From positions 109,522-173,521 of the forward strand of contig NZ_JACJFM010000004.1 in assembly GCF_014164585.1 (NCBI RefSeq): a stretch of 64,000 nt of DNA, in the 5' to 3' direction. Origin of the DNA: Oceanospirillum sediminis. GTDB taxonomy: Bacteria; Pseudomonadota; Gammaproteobacteria; Pseudomonadales; Halomonadaceae. Of this stretch, positions 44,135-53,437 are shown in pieces. Below the pieces are notes generated by a model that was not told the DNA's origin, searched no databases, and saw only the letters and a program-made list of their open reading frames with translations. A program made the translations under genes and the position numbers. Each line of letters begins with the position of its first letter. Position 1 is the first letter of the stretch.

Positions 44135-44878
44135 ATGAATGCGATAACAAAACCGGATCTGCTGAACAGCGACTTGTCATCAGAAAGCCGCTATAACTGC
44201 AAAGTCCTGTTAATAGAAGATGATCCCCAGGTAAACGATCTGATTAGCCGGGCTTTACTCAAAAAAGGCTATGACGTGCATGTCTGCCATGATGGTGAAA
44301 AAGGCCTTATCACAGCACTCAATCAATCATGGCAGCTGATTCTGCTGGATATTATGCTGCCCGGACTGGATGGCCTGACACTTCTGAGGCGATTGCGTCA
44401 TCAGAAAAACAACACCCCTGTTATCGTATTATCTGCCTGCGGTGCCGAACAGGATCGAATTAACGGTTTTCATACCGGGGCAGATGATTATCTGCCGAAG
44501 CCTTTCAGCATGGAGGAACTACAGCTGAGAATGGAAGCCCTGTTAAGGCGTTGTTATCAGCCACAGCTACAAGAAGATCCATCCCGGCAGACCGATGGCT
44601 ATATTGATCTGAACAGACTGGATAAGAGCGCCCGTATCCGCTCAGAAATCATAGATGTCACACCGGTTGAATTTGAACTGCTCTGGCTGTTGATGAGACA
44701 TGCCGATGAAACACTAAGCCGTCCTTATCTCTATCAGGCTGTCCTGAATCGCAGCTATAGCCGTTATGATCGTAGCCTGGATATGCATGTCAGCAATCTG
44801 AGACAAAAGCTGAAGCAGATACTGCCCGGAGAAGATCTGATCAGAACGATCCGGGGCAAAGGATACCGCTACCGATGA
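44135..44878 (+). CDS. OmpR-family response regulator
   Basis: This 247-residue protein has a receiver domain with Asp72 (ILLDIMLPGLDG), the Glu-Asp-Asp acid cluster at 28-30 and Lys122 (LPKPFS), and a winged-helix output domain ending IRTIRGKGYRYR. It overlaps its kinase gene by 4 bp. The N-terminus is extended by 20 residues before the receiver. Targets not evident; its place after the TonB2 operon could mean metal or envelope stress. Confidence 0.93.
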   Translation: MNAITKPDLLNSDLSSESRYNCKVLLIEDDPQVNDLISRALLKKGYDVHVCHDGEKGLITALNQSWQLILLDIMLPGLDGLTLLRRLRHQKNNTPVIVLSACGAEQDRINGFHTGADDYLPKPFSMEELQLRMEALLRRCYQPQLQEDPSRQTDGYIDLNRLDKSARIRSEIIDVTPVEFELLWLLMRHADETLSRPYLYQAVLNRSYSRYDRSLDMHVSNLRQKLKQILPGEDLIRTIRGKGYRYR

Positions 44879-46314
44879 ATCGACGCTTATATCTGATTCT
44901 GATGGCCTCAGTTTGTCTGGGTTGCCTTGTTCTGTTTGCCTCCCTGCACAGGGCAGATGCAATACTGTCTCATAAACTCACTACCATTTCTGATCTTGAT
45001 CAGCAGCAGTTAAAAACGTACGCTACTTCCGCAGAGCATCTGTATCATGCTCAGGATCAGGCAGGCATTGCCAGATTAATGCAGAAAATTGATCAGGAAC
45101 ACCAGACCTGGGCTGCAATTATTACCCATAACCTGTCTCCGGCTATGGGCACTCAGGTACCGGACAGATATCTGACACGACTTAACTTTCAACGGAAGCC
45201 AGAATGGCCGGTACACAACCGCTGGAATGAAGTACTGATTGGAGTACCCTTTGAACAAGGCAAAGCCAGCTTTGTAATTCTGCTGCCTCAGTCAATGCAC
45301 CCCAGACCTAATCTGTTTTTCTCACATATGATGATGACGGTCATCGCCCCACTGATTGTTTTACTGATCTTTACTCACTGGCTGTATCGTTATCTGATAA
45401 AACCCGTCGATATACTCAGAATAGCGGCCGATGAACTGGCTAATACAGAAAAAGCCAGACCGGCCAGACCACAGCTGGGTAAACGCCAGGATGAACTGGC
45501 CGAACTGGCAGCAACCTTTGACAGCATGGCAGGCCGTATTCAGACACTGGTTACCTCTCAGCGCCAGCTTATTGGCGATCTGTCCCATGAGTTAAGAACA
45601 CCTCTGACACGAATGCGACTGGCACTGGACGGTGATCTGGGTGAAGCTGAAAAGCATCAACGTATACGCCGGGAGATACAACTGACGAATCAGCTGATTG
45701 AAGATGCCATGACCCTGGCCTGGCTTGATAGTGAGCACATGCATACTCTGCCCCAGCATCTTAAAGAAGATTTTTCACTATCAGTGCTAATGGATCTGAT
45801 CTGTGACGATGCTGAGTTTGAATTCGAAGAAAAACAGATCATTCGTTGTTATCCTGATAACCTGAAACTCTTCAACAGCAACAGCCTGGCATTGAGTCAG
45901 AGTATCGAAAATATCGTGCGCAATGGCCTCCTGCATAGCCCGGAAGGCGGGCAATTAACCATCACAGCAATACAGCTGGAGACAGATGCCACAGAAACCG
46001 TTTCCGGTTGCCAGCATGCCAGTGAGGGCTGCCCGGATACTTGCTCCCAGACAAGAGTCTGCGCCCGTGAACGTAGTATTCTTATTCAGGTCCAGGATCA
46101 GGGACCAGGCGTACCAGAAGAAAAACTGGAACAGATCTTCCAGCCGTTTTACCGTATTGATAAAGCCAGAATGAGAAAGAAGGGTGGCTTTGGTTTAGGC
46201 CTGACTCTGGCCCGAAAACAGATCGAACGACTGGGCGGTAGTATTCACGCCCGAAATGCCTGTCAGGGTGGATTGATTATGTGCCTGAGAATCCCGGTAT
46301 CTTTGGCATCATAG
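44875..46314 (+). CDS. Sensor histidine kinase
   Basis: This 479-residue protein has span 1 at 6-22, a 120-residue periplasmic sensor, span 2 at 148-172, HAMP at 172-225, the HisKA phospho-acceptor His238 (SHELRTPLTRMR) and HATPase with the N box (SIENIVRNGLLHSPEGG), QDQGPGVPEEKL and GFGLGLTLARK. A Cys-rich insert (CQHASEGCPDTCSQTRVC) near 380-397 inside the ATPase domain is unusual and might bind metal. Partner of the overlapping regulator. Confidence 0.93.
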   Translation: MNRRLYLILMASVCLGCLVLFASLHRADAILSHKLTTISDLDQQQLKTYATSAEHLYHAQDQAGIARLMQKIDQEHQTWAAIITHNLSPAMGTQVPDRYLTRLNFQRKPEWPVHNRWNEVLIGVPFEQGKASFVILLPQSMHPRPNLFFSHMMMTVIAPLIVLLIFTHWLYRYLIKPVDILRIAADELANTEKARPARPQLGKRQDELAELAATFDSMAGRIQTLVTSQRQLIGDLSHELRTPLTRMRLALDGDLGEAEKHQRIRREIQLTNQLIEDAMTLAWLDSEHMHTLPQHLKEDFSLSVLMDLICDDAEFEFEEKQIIRCYPDNLKLFNSNSLALSQSIENIVRNGLLHSPEGGQLTITAIQLETDATETVSGCQHASEGCPDTCSQTRVCARERSILIQVQDQGPGVPEEKLEQIFQPFYRIDKARMRKKGGFGLGLTLARKQIERLGGSIHARNACQGGLIMCLRIPVSLAS

Positions 46315-46335
46315 TCAGGATGGTGTTAATCAAGC

Positions 46336-46363
46336 GCACACCCTCGAAAATAAAAGGGTGTGC
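46336..46363. terminator. Hairpin between convergent kinase and nth genes
   Basis: GCACACCC and GGGTGTGC pair perfectly around a 12-base loop. There is no T run on either side; position suggests bidirectional termination. Confidence 0.5.
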
Positions 46364-46376
46364 GGAAGGCGACTAA

Positions 46377-47012
46377 CTAAATCTCCGTTTTTTCTTTAAA
46401 GTCACACAGGTCTTCAATCAGGCATGAGCCACAACGCGGTTTACGAGCAACGCAGGTATAGCGACCATGCAGAATCAACCAGTGGTGTGCATCCAGTCTG
46501 AATTCTTTCGGGACATGACGTAGCAGTTTCTTCTCCACTTCATCAACATCTTTACCTTTCGCAATACCTGTACGATTGGATACCCGAAAAATATGGGTAT
46601 CTACCGCAATCGTGGGCTGACCAAATGCCGTATTCAGTACAACGTTAGCTGTTTTTCGGCCCACACCGGGCAGAGCTTCCAGATCTTTTCGGTTCTGAGG
46701 CACCTCACCATCGTGCTTATCCAGCAGAATGCGGCAGGTTTTAATGACATTGTCGGCTTTGCTGTTAAACAGCCCAATTGTCTTGATATAGGTTTTTAAA
46801 CCATCTGTACCCAGGTCGAAAATAGCCTGTGGGGTGTTGGCGACCGGATATAGTTTATCCGTAGCTTTGTTGACACCGACGTCTGTGGCCTGGGCCGACA
46901 AAATAACAGCAATCAGCAGTTCAAAGGGGGAGCTGTAATTCAGTTCTGTCGTGGGCTCAGGATTCTGTTCCCTAAGGCGGGAAAAAATCTCATAGCGTTT
47001 TTCTGCGTTCAT
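46377..47012 (-). CDS. nth: Endonuclease III
   Basis: This 211-residue DNA glycosylase/AP lyase removes oxidised pyrimidines. The helix-hairpin-helix LPGVGRKTANVV holds catalytic Lys120, with Asp138 following. The 4Fe-4S cluster ligands Cys187, Cys194, Cys197 and Cys203 are all present at E. coli positions. Stand-alone gene, convergent with the kinase. Confidence 0.97.
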   Translation of the reverse strand: MNAEKRYEIFSRLREQNPEPTTELNYSSPFELLIAVILSAQATDVGVNKATDKLYPVANTPQAIFDLGTDGLKTYIKTIGLFNSKADNVIKTCRILLDKHDGEVPQNRKDLEALPGVGRKTANVVLNTAFGQPTIAVDTHIFRVSNRTGIAKGKDVDEVEKKLLRHVPKEFRLDAHHWLILHGRYTCVARKPRCGSCLIEDLCDFKEKTEI

Positions 47013-47160
47013 CGTATTTATTCTTTATATAAGTACTCAGTATCGGCAGATACCTGAGTTAGTCGGTCTGTTTAATGGCGATTATTATTCCAGCCTGTAT
47101 TGATAAGTCCAGAGCCGCAGGAAGGTTTATCAGGGATAAACAAAGATTTGATGGAACAAA

Positions 47161-47177
47161 ATGTTGTAATATAACAC
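47161..47177. promoter_or_regulatory. Zur box before the zrg-like operon
   Basis: ATGTTG, a 5-base TAATA centre and TAACAC match the Zur consensus core TGTT-N7-AACA in the same 6-5-6 register as the site at 31480. It lies 69 bp before the start. Confidence 0.72.
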
Positions 47178-47246
47178 TAATAGTATTCAGCTCCCTTCAA
47201 GGGGAACTGATAACCCGGTAATACAGTGTTGATTGAGGAGATAAGG

Positions 47247-47951
47247 ATGCGTAATCCGGTAATTTTAGCGGCTTTGCTGATGGCTGCAGGTCAGGCTCAG
47301 GCAGAGAATCTGAACGCCCATGAGCACGGTGTCATGAACTTAATGCTGGCTCAGGATGGTCATGAAGTTACCGTAGAGCTGGAAGCCGCAGCAGATAGTT
47401 TTCTGGGTTTCGAATATCAGCCTGTAACCGAGCAGGAGCAGCAGGCACTGGCCGATCTGGTAGAGTTGCTGAATCAGCCTCAGCGCCTGATCTCTCTGGC
47501 CGCTGGCTGTCGTTTAACAGACGTTGATCAGGCGTTGCCTTTTGCTCCGGCTCATAAGCATGAGCATAAATCAGAACATGACCATGAGTCAGAGTATGAG
47601 CATGAATCAGAACACAACCATGAGTCGGAACATCATCATGATGAACATGAAGAAAAGCATGATCACGATTCAGAGCACCACCATGACGAAGAGCATGACC
47701 ATGATGCTGAGCATCATCATGACGACGATCACGACCACTATCATGAGGATGATCATAAAGCGCATCCGCATTCATCTCATACAGATATCCGGGTCAGTTA
47801 TCAGTTTAATTGTGAGGGGCAAAAGGTTTCTCCTACACAGCTGATGCTGTTTAAGGAATTGCCTCACCTGGAGCATCTGCGTATTGAATCTATTTCCGAA
47901 AGACGTACTCTGGCGGAAGAAAGAACAGCAGATGGAGAACTGGAGTGGTAA
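47247..47951 (+). CDS. zrgA: ZrgA-like periplasmic zinc-binding protein (DUF2796)
   Basis: Start ATG 47247, with GAGGAG and AAGG upstream. The protein has 234 residues. Signal peptide NPVILAALLMAAGQAQA. DUF2796 core HEHGVMNLMLAQDGHEVTVE. A very His/Asp/Glu-rich region fills about residues 105-172. In Vibrio, ZrgA captures zinc for an ABC-type importer that backs up ZnuABC. The operon is preceded by a Zur box and continues with ATPase, permease and DUF3299 genes. Confidence 0.88.
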   Translation: MRNPVILAALLMAAGQAQAENLNAHEHGVMNLMLAQDGHEVTVELEAAADSFLGFEYQPVTEQEQQALADLVELLNQPQRLISLAAGCRLTDVDQALPFAPAHKHEHKSEHDHESEYEHESEHNHESEHHHDEHEEKHDHDSEHHHDEEHDHDAEHHHDDDHDHYHEDDHKAHPHSSHTDIRVSYQFNCEGQKVSPTQLMLFKELPHLEHLRIESISERRTLAEERTADGELEW

Positions 47952-48718
47952 ATCTTTCAGATGCTTCGACAGAGAGCAAGCGCCCACTGTCTGAAGCTTC
48001 TTTGCCAGGGCAGAAGAACGAGATTGCTTATGTAATGGATCTGAATCAGATCCATTACCACTGGCCCGGGCAGCAACAGCCCATATTATCGATCGATTCT
48101 CTGCAGGTGCAGGCAGGAGAAAGTGTATTTATCTACGGCCCCAGCGGCTGTGGTAAAAGTACACTTTTATCTCTGATGGCGGGAGTACTGGTACCCGATC
48201 AGGGCAGTATTCATGTGGCTGGCTTTGAGTTGTCATCGGCCTCAGCAGCGCGCAGAGATCGATTCCGGGCGGATCATATTGGGTTTGTTTTTCAGCAGTT
48301 TAATCTGTTGCCTTATCTGTCCGTGATCGATAACGTCACTCTGGCCTGTCGTTTTTCAAAACGCCGTCAGCAACGTCTTAAAGATAAGTCTGTTACGCCA
48401 GAGCAGGAAGCACGACGCTTACTGGCTCGTCTGGAAATACCCGAAGCCTTGTGGAACGCCGGTGTTAATCACCTGAGTATCGGTCAGCAACAAAGGGTGG
48501 CCGTTGCTCGCGCTATGATAGGCTCACCTCCGGTGATTATTGCCGATGAACCGACCTCTGCTCTGGACCGGCACCACAGAGATCAGTTTCTGACTTTGCT
48601 GACGGCCGAAGCCTGTGACAGTGGCACCAGTCTGATATTTGTCAGCCATGATGAAGATCTGGTCCGGCATTTTTCCCGCACCCTGTTTTTACCTGAAGTG
48701 AATCAGGCCTTATGTTAA
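47945..48718 (+). CDS. ABC transporter ATPase, MacB/LolD-like, of the zinc cluster
   Basis: GTG start at 47945 overlaps zrgA by 7 bp; ATG 48035 is an alternative that removes a polar leader. The protein has 257 residues. Walker A GPSGCGKST at 65-73, variant signature LSIGQQQR, Walker B VIIADEPTSALD, H-loop ISHDE-like VSHDEDL. It powers the FtsX-type permease encoded next, as in ZrgABCDE systems. Confidence 0.9.
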   Translation: MVNLSDASTESKRPLSEASLPGQKNEIAYVMDLNQIHYHWPGQQQPILSIDSLQVQAGESVFIYGPSGCGKSTLLSLMAGVLVPDQGSIHVAGFELSSASAARRDRFRADHIGFVFQQFNLLPYLSVIDNVTLACRFSKRRQQRLKDKSVTPEQEARRLLARLEIPEALWNAGVNHLSIGQQQRVAVARAMIGSPPVIIADEPTSALDRHHRDQFLTLLTAEACDSGTSLIFVSHDEDLVRHFSRTLFLPEVNQALC

Positions 48719-50007
48719 ATACGCTTATTCGTCTCTCTGTTAAAAGTTTGCAGAATCGCCGTCTGACGGTGATTTTGTCAGTGCTTACTATCTCTTTCAG
48801 TGTGGCTTTGTTATTAACCGTTGAAAGGGTACGTACCGAAGCCAGAAGTAGTTTCAGCCAGACCATCTCGGGTACAGACCTGATTGTGGGTGCACCCAGC
48901 GGCGATATTCAGCTGTTGCTGTACTCTGTTTTTCATCTGGGCAATGCCAGCAATAATATCAGCTGGAGGCAGGTCGAACGGTTAAAACAGGCACCGGAAG
49001 TCGATTGGCTGATCCCTCTGGCGCTGGGAGATTCCCACCGGGGGTATCGGGTTGTTGGAACTGAAAGCGGATATTTCAGTCATTATCAGTATGGCAGGAA
49101 ACAATCCCTGAATTTTGCTGATGGTAAGATGTTTTCTGATGATCACCTGTATGAAGCAGTGATCGGAGCAGAAGTTGCTCAGACACTGGGATATCAGACA
49201 GGGCAAGAGATTATTATTGCCCATGGACTGGGGAAAAACAGTTTTCAGGAGCATGGTGACAAGCCATTCCGCATTGTCGGCATTCTTGAGCGCACCGGAA
49301 CACCGGTTGATCGTTCTGTGCTGGTGAGTCTGCAAAGCCTGGAAGCGGTCCATGTGGGTTGGGGGGCTCCCAGCGTAATGGATATTCGCCAGAGGCTGAA
49401 ACAGAATAGCCTTAAAGCTGCAAATAAGACGCTGAAAGCAGAGGATCTTACGCCAAAGGCAGTCACTGCTATTCTGGTGGGAGTGAAGAAGAAGACACAG
49501 ATTTTCCGATTACAGCGCAAATTGAATAATCAGAAATCTGAGCCGGTTCAGGCCGTCATTCCGGGAGTAGCGCTACAGCAGATCTGGCAGCTGGTTTCTG
49601 TGGCAGAAAATGCCTTGTTGATTGTTGCCGGGTTCGTAGTGATCAGCGGCCTGATTGGACTGATGTCTGTCATCCTGACCGGGTTAAATGAACGCAGGCG
49701 GGAAATTGCTATTCTGCGCTCTATTGGTGCCGGACCTGTGCAGGTGATGTTTTTGCTGGTGGCTGAGGCTGTACTGCTAACGATAGCTGGTGTAGTGTTC
49801 GGTACAGGAATTTTTTATTTATTACAGATTGTTATGGCGCCTCTGGTATATGATCACTGGGGGATCTGGATTCAGGTCAGCGCCTTATCTCTTACTGAGC
49901 TGAAGCTGTTATCTCTGATCAGTCTTTGCGGGCTGCTTGTGGGGATCTGGCCAGGTGTTCGGGCATACCGTATATCTCTGAATGATGGGCTGTCAGTCAG
50001 GCTGTAG
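48712..50007 (+). CDS. FtsX/MacB-type ABC permease of the zinc cluster
   Basis: This 431-residue protein has span 1 at 18-38, a large periplasmic domain at 40-290 with SGTDLIVGAPSGDIQLLLYS, and three C-terminal spans (ALLIVAGFVVISGLIGLMSV; MFLLVAEAVLLTIAGVVFG; LKLLSLISLCGLLVGIWPG). The ERRREIAILRSIGA coupling helix is present. Together with the ATPase and ZrgA it probably imports or mobilises zinc. Overlaps the ATPase gene by 7 bp. Confidence 0.9.
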   Translation: MLNTLIRLSVKSLQNRRLTVILSVLTISFSVALLLTVERVRTEARSSFSQTISGTDLIVGAPSGDIQLLLYSVFHLGNASNNISWRQVERLKQAPEVDWLIPLALGDSHRGYRVVGTESGYFSHYQYGRKQSLNFADGKMFSDDHLYEAVIGAEVAQTLGYQTGQEIIIAHGLGKNSFQEHGDKPFRIVGILERTGTPVDRSVLVSLQSLEAVHVGWGAPSVMDIRQRLKQNSLKAANKTLKAEDLTPKAVTAILVGVKKKTQIFRLQRKLNNQKSEPVQAVIPGVALQQIWQLVSVAENALLIVAGFVVISGLIGLMSVILTGLNERRREIAILRSIGAGPVQVMFLLVAEAVLLTIAGVVFGTGIFYLLQIVMAPLVYDHWGIWIQVSALSLTELKLLSLISLCGLLVGIWPGVRAYRISLNDGLSVRL

Positions 50008-50048
50008 CGCCCCGGTTCAGAGAGCTATGCAATAAAGGCAAGAGTGAT

Positions 50049-50720
50049 ATGATTGACAGCGCACAAGCTACCTTCTCTTTCCGAAAGGGTTCGTCTTTTT
50101 CCGGAAATATCGCATCCATTTTTTCTCTTTGCCAGCAGGGCATCAGAGCATCTGTTGTGACGATTCTGGTGTTACTGCTTGCATCACCAGTAATCGCCGC
50201 AGAGTACCCGAAAGGATTCGATCAGCTGCCGGAACGTATTCAGGCCCGATGGAACGGACAGCTGCTTGATCTGGAGTGGGATGATCTGGTTCCTGAAGGT
50301 TTCAGAGCCGATGCCATTCTGGATCAGTATGATCCGGAAAAAATCGCTGTGCTAACAGACGATGATCCGTTAATACAGGAGATTATGGGCAAGCTGGAAG
50401 AAGCTTATCTTTCTGCTCCGGTTGTTGGTGTTCTGGATCATCAGCCTGTTCGTCTCGGAGGCTTTATCGTGCCGCTTGAACTGGAACAGGAAGGGGTTAC
50501 TGAGTTTTTGCTGGTGCCTTATTTTGGTGCCTGTATCCACGTTCCACCACCGCCATCAAATCAGATCCTTTATGTTAAGACAGAGACTCCAATTGCTCAG
50601 GATTCACTAGAGGATGCTGTCTGGGTCAGTGGCCGTTTATCAGTAGAAGGGGAAACGACAAATCTGGCACAGGCCGGTTATACCCTGTTTGCTGAGGACA
50701 TTACCCCCATTGAGTATTAA
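50049..50720 (+). CDS. DUF3299 lipoprotein-like protein of the zinc cluster
   Basis: This 223-residue protein has a late signal segment near 33-55 (VVTILVLLLASPVIA). The DUF3299 pattern is GFIVPLELEQEGVTEFLLVP, then YFGACIHVPPPPSNQILYV with a conserved Cys-x-His. It corresponds to ZrgD-type components. The first 30 residues before the signal are polar, so an internal start is possible. It ends the operon. Confidence 0.85.
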   Translation: MIDSAQATFSFRKGSSFSGNIASIFSLCQQGIRASVVTILVLLLASPVIAAEYPKGFDQLPERIQARWNGQLLDLEWDDLVPEGFRADAILDQYDPEKIAVLTDDDPLIQEIMGKLEEAYLSAPVVGVLDHQPVRLGGFIVPLELEQEGVTEFLLVPYFGACIHVPPPPSNQILYVKTETPIAQDSLEDAVWVSGRLSVEGETTNLAQAGYTLFAEDITPIEY

Positions 50721-50846
50721 TCTGGAATACGAACTCCATTGCGAGAATCTATCTTCGTCACTGGCAGATTCCCGTATTTACTCTTACTCTGATAAAACAT
50801 AGCCGGTTTCCGGGCTTTATAGATACAAGAAGAGTTGGAGGCAAAT

Positions 50847-51386
50847 ATGCTGTGGCAGCCTGTTATTGAATTCTGGTTTCATGAATTAACACCTGAACAA
50901 TGGTGGCAGAAAAGCTCTGAGCTGGATAACGAAATCAGATCCCGATTTGAGCCTTATCTGATTAAAGCGAAGAATGGACAGAGCCGTGACTGGAGAGCCC
51001 AGCCCAGAGGTCGTCTGGCAGAAATTATTGTCTTAGACCAGTTTTCCCGTAATATTTATCGTGATACAGCAGATGCATTTGCAGCCGACGCTCTGGCAGT
51101 CGAACTGGCGCTGGAAGCCATTGATTCACGGGATGACCGCTCCCTGACCCAGGCCGAGCGCCAGTTTATTTATATGCCGCTGATGCATAGTGAAGATGCA
51201 GAGATGCATGTCATTGCCCTTGAGCTGTTTAAGTCACTGGGCAATGAAAATAATCTGAAATTTGAAATTATGCATAAAGATATTATTGATCGATTTGGTC
51301 GCTATCCTCACCGGAATGACATTCTGGGTCGGGCGTCAACGCCTGAAGAAGTTGAATTTCTGAAGCAGCCAGGCTCGTCTTTCTGA
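50847..51386 (+). CDS. DUF924 protein
   Basis: Start ATG 50847, with GGAGG upstream. The protein has 179 residues. Helical TPR-related fold with VIEFWFHELTPEQWW, LAEIIVLDQFSRNIYRDTAD, RQFIYMPLMHSED and the end FPHRNDILGR-like YPHRNDILGRASTPEE. Function unknown; widely conserved. Its 3' end overlaps the convergent DUF3095 gene by 104 bp. Confidence 0.93.
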   Translation: MLWQPVIEFWFHELTPEQWWQKSSELDNEIRSRFEPYLIKAKNGQSRDWRAQPRGRLAEIIVLDQFSRNIYRDTADAFAADALAVELALEAIDSRDDRSLTQAERQFIYMPLMHSEDAEMHVIALELFKSLGNENNLKFEIMHKDIIDRFGRYPHRNDILGRASTPEEVEFLKQPGSSF

Positions 51387-52536
51387 CAGATTGTATTTTT
51401 TTCATTTGTTCTTTCAGGCGTATTGAGGCCAGAGAATAACCACCATTACTGCCATCAATAAAGTGGAGGTGCTCGCCATCCCCCAGACTCTCAACATAGC
51501 AGGTCATCTGAGCAGCATCTGAACGATGCAGACCAAAAATCAGTTGTGCCTTTTCTTCTGCCTGCAACAGGTAAGTTTCAATATGACGACTTTGCTCAGG
51601 AGTGCAGTCAATAATCATGCGCAGTATGTCGTCATATTTCTGGAAGTCTGCATGAGATTTCATGTTATGGTAATAATGATTGGCTTTCGGGAAATAGTTA
51701 TGCAGACCCCAGCCAAATAAAGGAACGGCCATACTAATTTCCACAACGCGTTTCATATAACCGGGACTACGCCACCCCGGGTGAAATCTCAGTTCTTGTT
51801 GCAGACATTCTGTAACGCTTTTATAACGGCTCAGTTCGATATTAACCGGATTACCTTGTTCAAGATCACCGCCCAGGATATCACTGATTTCATGTACCAC
51901 AGCCCCCATCTGACTGTTATCCGATAAAGGCAGAGGAGTAATCAGCAATGACATGATTACGCCTTTTTTACTGATAATTTTATTCCAGCGGCAGGTCAGG
52001 CCGTCAAATAGCAGGTCATCCGGTGGCTGCTGGTCTGCTTCCAGCTGATATTCTTCATGACGTTTAATCAGCTTTTCTGCTTCCGTCAGAGCCCCGCCAC
52101 GGAACAGTGCCAGACTACGGTTCTGCCAAGGAGTAAAACGGGCAATTTCCATCTTCAATCCCTGATCTGTCAGCTCTTTAACCGGGACATAACCTGCTTT
52201 CAGTGTCAGGCCAAAATTTGATTGTGAGACACTGATAAGATCTTTTAAGGCCCGGAAAACTGAATCTTTATACTCCGGAGGGATCAGCAGACTGGCACCA
52301 TCACCACCAAACACAAAAGGAATTTCAGCTTTTATGGCATTGATCACGGTAGTGATGCAAGCCGCCCCTATCAGATTGACATCTCTGTAACGACCGCTCT
52401 GAACAGCCTGGGTTGAACCCTTGATATCCGATACGATGATCAACCAGTCATCCGGCACCGGGTAATAATATCGATCATCTGAAAGTTGTTTAAAATCACT
52501 GAATCCGGGTAGTTCCTGGTAAAAATTATCAGACAT
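51283..52536 (-). CDS. DUF3095 protein (class III cyclase-like)
   Basis: Start ATG 52536; the frame opens at 52563 with GTG. The protein has 417 residues. WLIIVSDIKGSTQAVQSGRY at about 31-50 and VFGGDGASLLIPPE near 76-89 resemble nucleotidyl-cyclase metal sites (Asp, Gly-Gly-Asp). The C-terminal 35 residues after SLASIRLKEQMKK lie in the overlap with the DUF924 gene and may be an extension. It could make a cyclic nucleotide, unproven. Confidence 0.85.
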   Translation of the reverse strand: MSDNFYQELPGFSDFKQLSDDRYYYPVPDDWLIIVSDIKGSTQAVQSGRYRDVNLIGAACITTVINAIKAEIPFVFGGDGASLLIPPEYKDSVFRALKDLISVSQSNFGLTLKAGYVPVKELTDQGLKMEIARFTPWQNRSLALFRGGALTEAEKLIKRHEEYQLEADQQPPDDLLFDGLTCRWNKIISKKGVIMSLLITPLPLSDNSQMGAVVHEISDILGGDLEQGNPVNIELSRYKSVTECLQQELRFHPGWRSPGYMKRVVEISMAVPLFGWGLHNYFPKANHYYHNMKSHADFQKYDDILRMIIDCTPEQSRHIETYLLQAEEKAQLIFGLHRSDAAQMTCYVESLGDGEHLHFIDGSNGGYSLASIRLKEQMKKIQSVRKTSLAASEIQLLQALTPDPECHSGEDSDQIDQ

Positions 52537-52634
52537 TATCAAACCCTGATTGTGCAGCTGCACAGTATATTTTATGTTCTGTAGTGTTAGCTGTCGCTAC
52601 AAAGAACAAGCAAGAGAAAAAGATACTGTGGCAA

Positions 52635-53270
52635 TTATTCCACCTGACTTGCCCATTGAACCATAGGACGTATTAGTTTTTTACTGCGCAGAGCTGCCAT
52701 AGTATCCCCTTGCACATGAGCCTGAACAATTGCACCGTCTTTAAGCTGACAGATATTCTGTGTCAGCTGTTCGGGGTACGTAATACCTTCCAGCTGATTA
52801 ACCTGCCTGCGAACCAATTGCTCAACGGCTGTTTTATGCTGAGTGCATTGCTGATGGACTTCGTGCTGCAGGTCTCCGAATTCACCGCAGGTATTAATAA
52901 AGAAGCATCCCTGAAAGTGCATCAGACTATCGACACGATTATTAAACCAGTCATCCAGCGCATCAAATATCACTTCCAGTGCAGGTAACCCCTCGCGAGT
53001 TTCTTCCATTCTGCCAGATAGCCACTGCAGAAAGCATTCGTCGCGATATTTCAATACTGCCAGTAACAGAGCTTCTTTACCTGAAAAATGGTGGTAAAGG
53101 GTTTTTTTAGCAATACCGGATTCTTTCAGAATCTGGTTGATACCTACGGCATGGATACCGTTCCGGTAAAACAACCGGAACGCTGTTTCTATCAACTGCT
53201 GGCGTTTGCTACTGAGATCAGAGCTATCAGAATGAGAGATAGATAACTCGGGGGATAATGGTTCGGGCAT
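52635..53270 (-). CDS. TetR-family repressor
   Basis: This 211-residue protein has an N-terminal helix-turn-helix (NGIHAVGINQILKESGIAKK, then TLYHHFSGKEALLLAVL) and a ligand domain with HFQGCFFINTCGEFGD. Two identical operators lie in the 150-bp gap to the divergent HPP gene. Probably controls itself and that gene. Confidence 0.92.
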   Translation of the reverse strand: MPEPLSPELSISHSDSSDLSSKRQQLIETAFRLFYRNGIHAVGINQILKESGIAKKTLYHHFSGKEALLLAVLKYRDECFLQWLSGRMEETREGLPALEVIFDALDDWFNNRVDSLMHFQGCFFINTCGEFGDLQHEVHQQCTQHKTAVEQLVRRQVNQLEGITYPEQLTQNICQLKDGAIVQAHVQGDTMAALRSKKLIRPMVQWASQVE

Positions 53271-53328
53271 CGTTCTGCGGTCCGGGTATTTAAAGTTACA
53301 TTGGCAGTGTTATTCATATTGACAGAGG

Positions 53329-53378
53329 TAGACTGAGTTGTCTATCTTATCAAAACCAAAGGTAGACCGATCTGTCTA
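53329..53378. promoter_or_regulatory. Two TetR operators
   Basis: TAGAC-N6-GTCTA occurs at 53329-53344 and again at 53363-53378, 34 bp centre to centre. It matches the known operator pattern for several TetR-type regulators. Confidence 0.8.
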
Positions 53379-53437
53379 CACCGCTCTTTTAGCGAAAAAG
53401 CTGAATACCTCAACTCAAAATGAACACAGGAAATACA

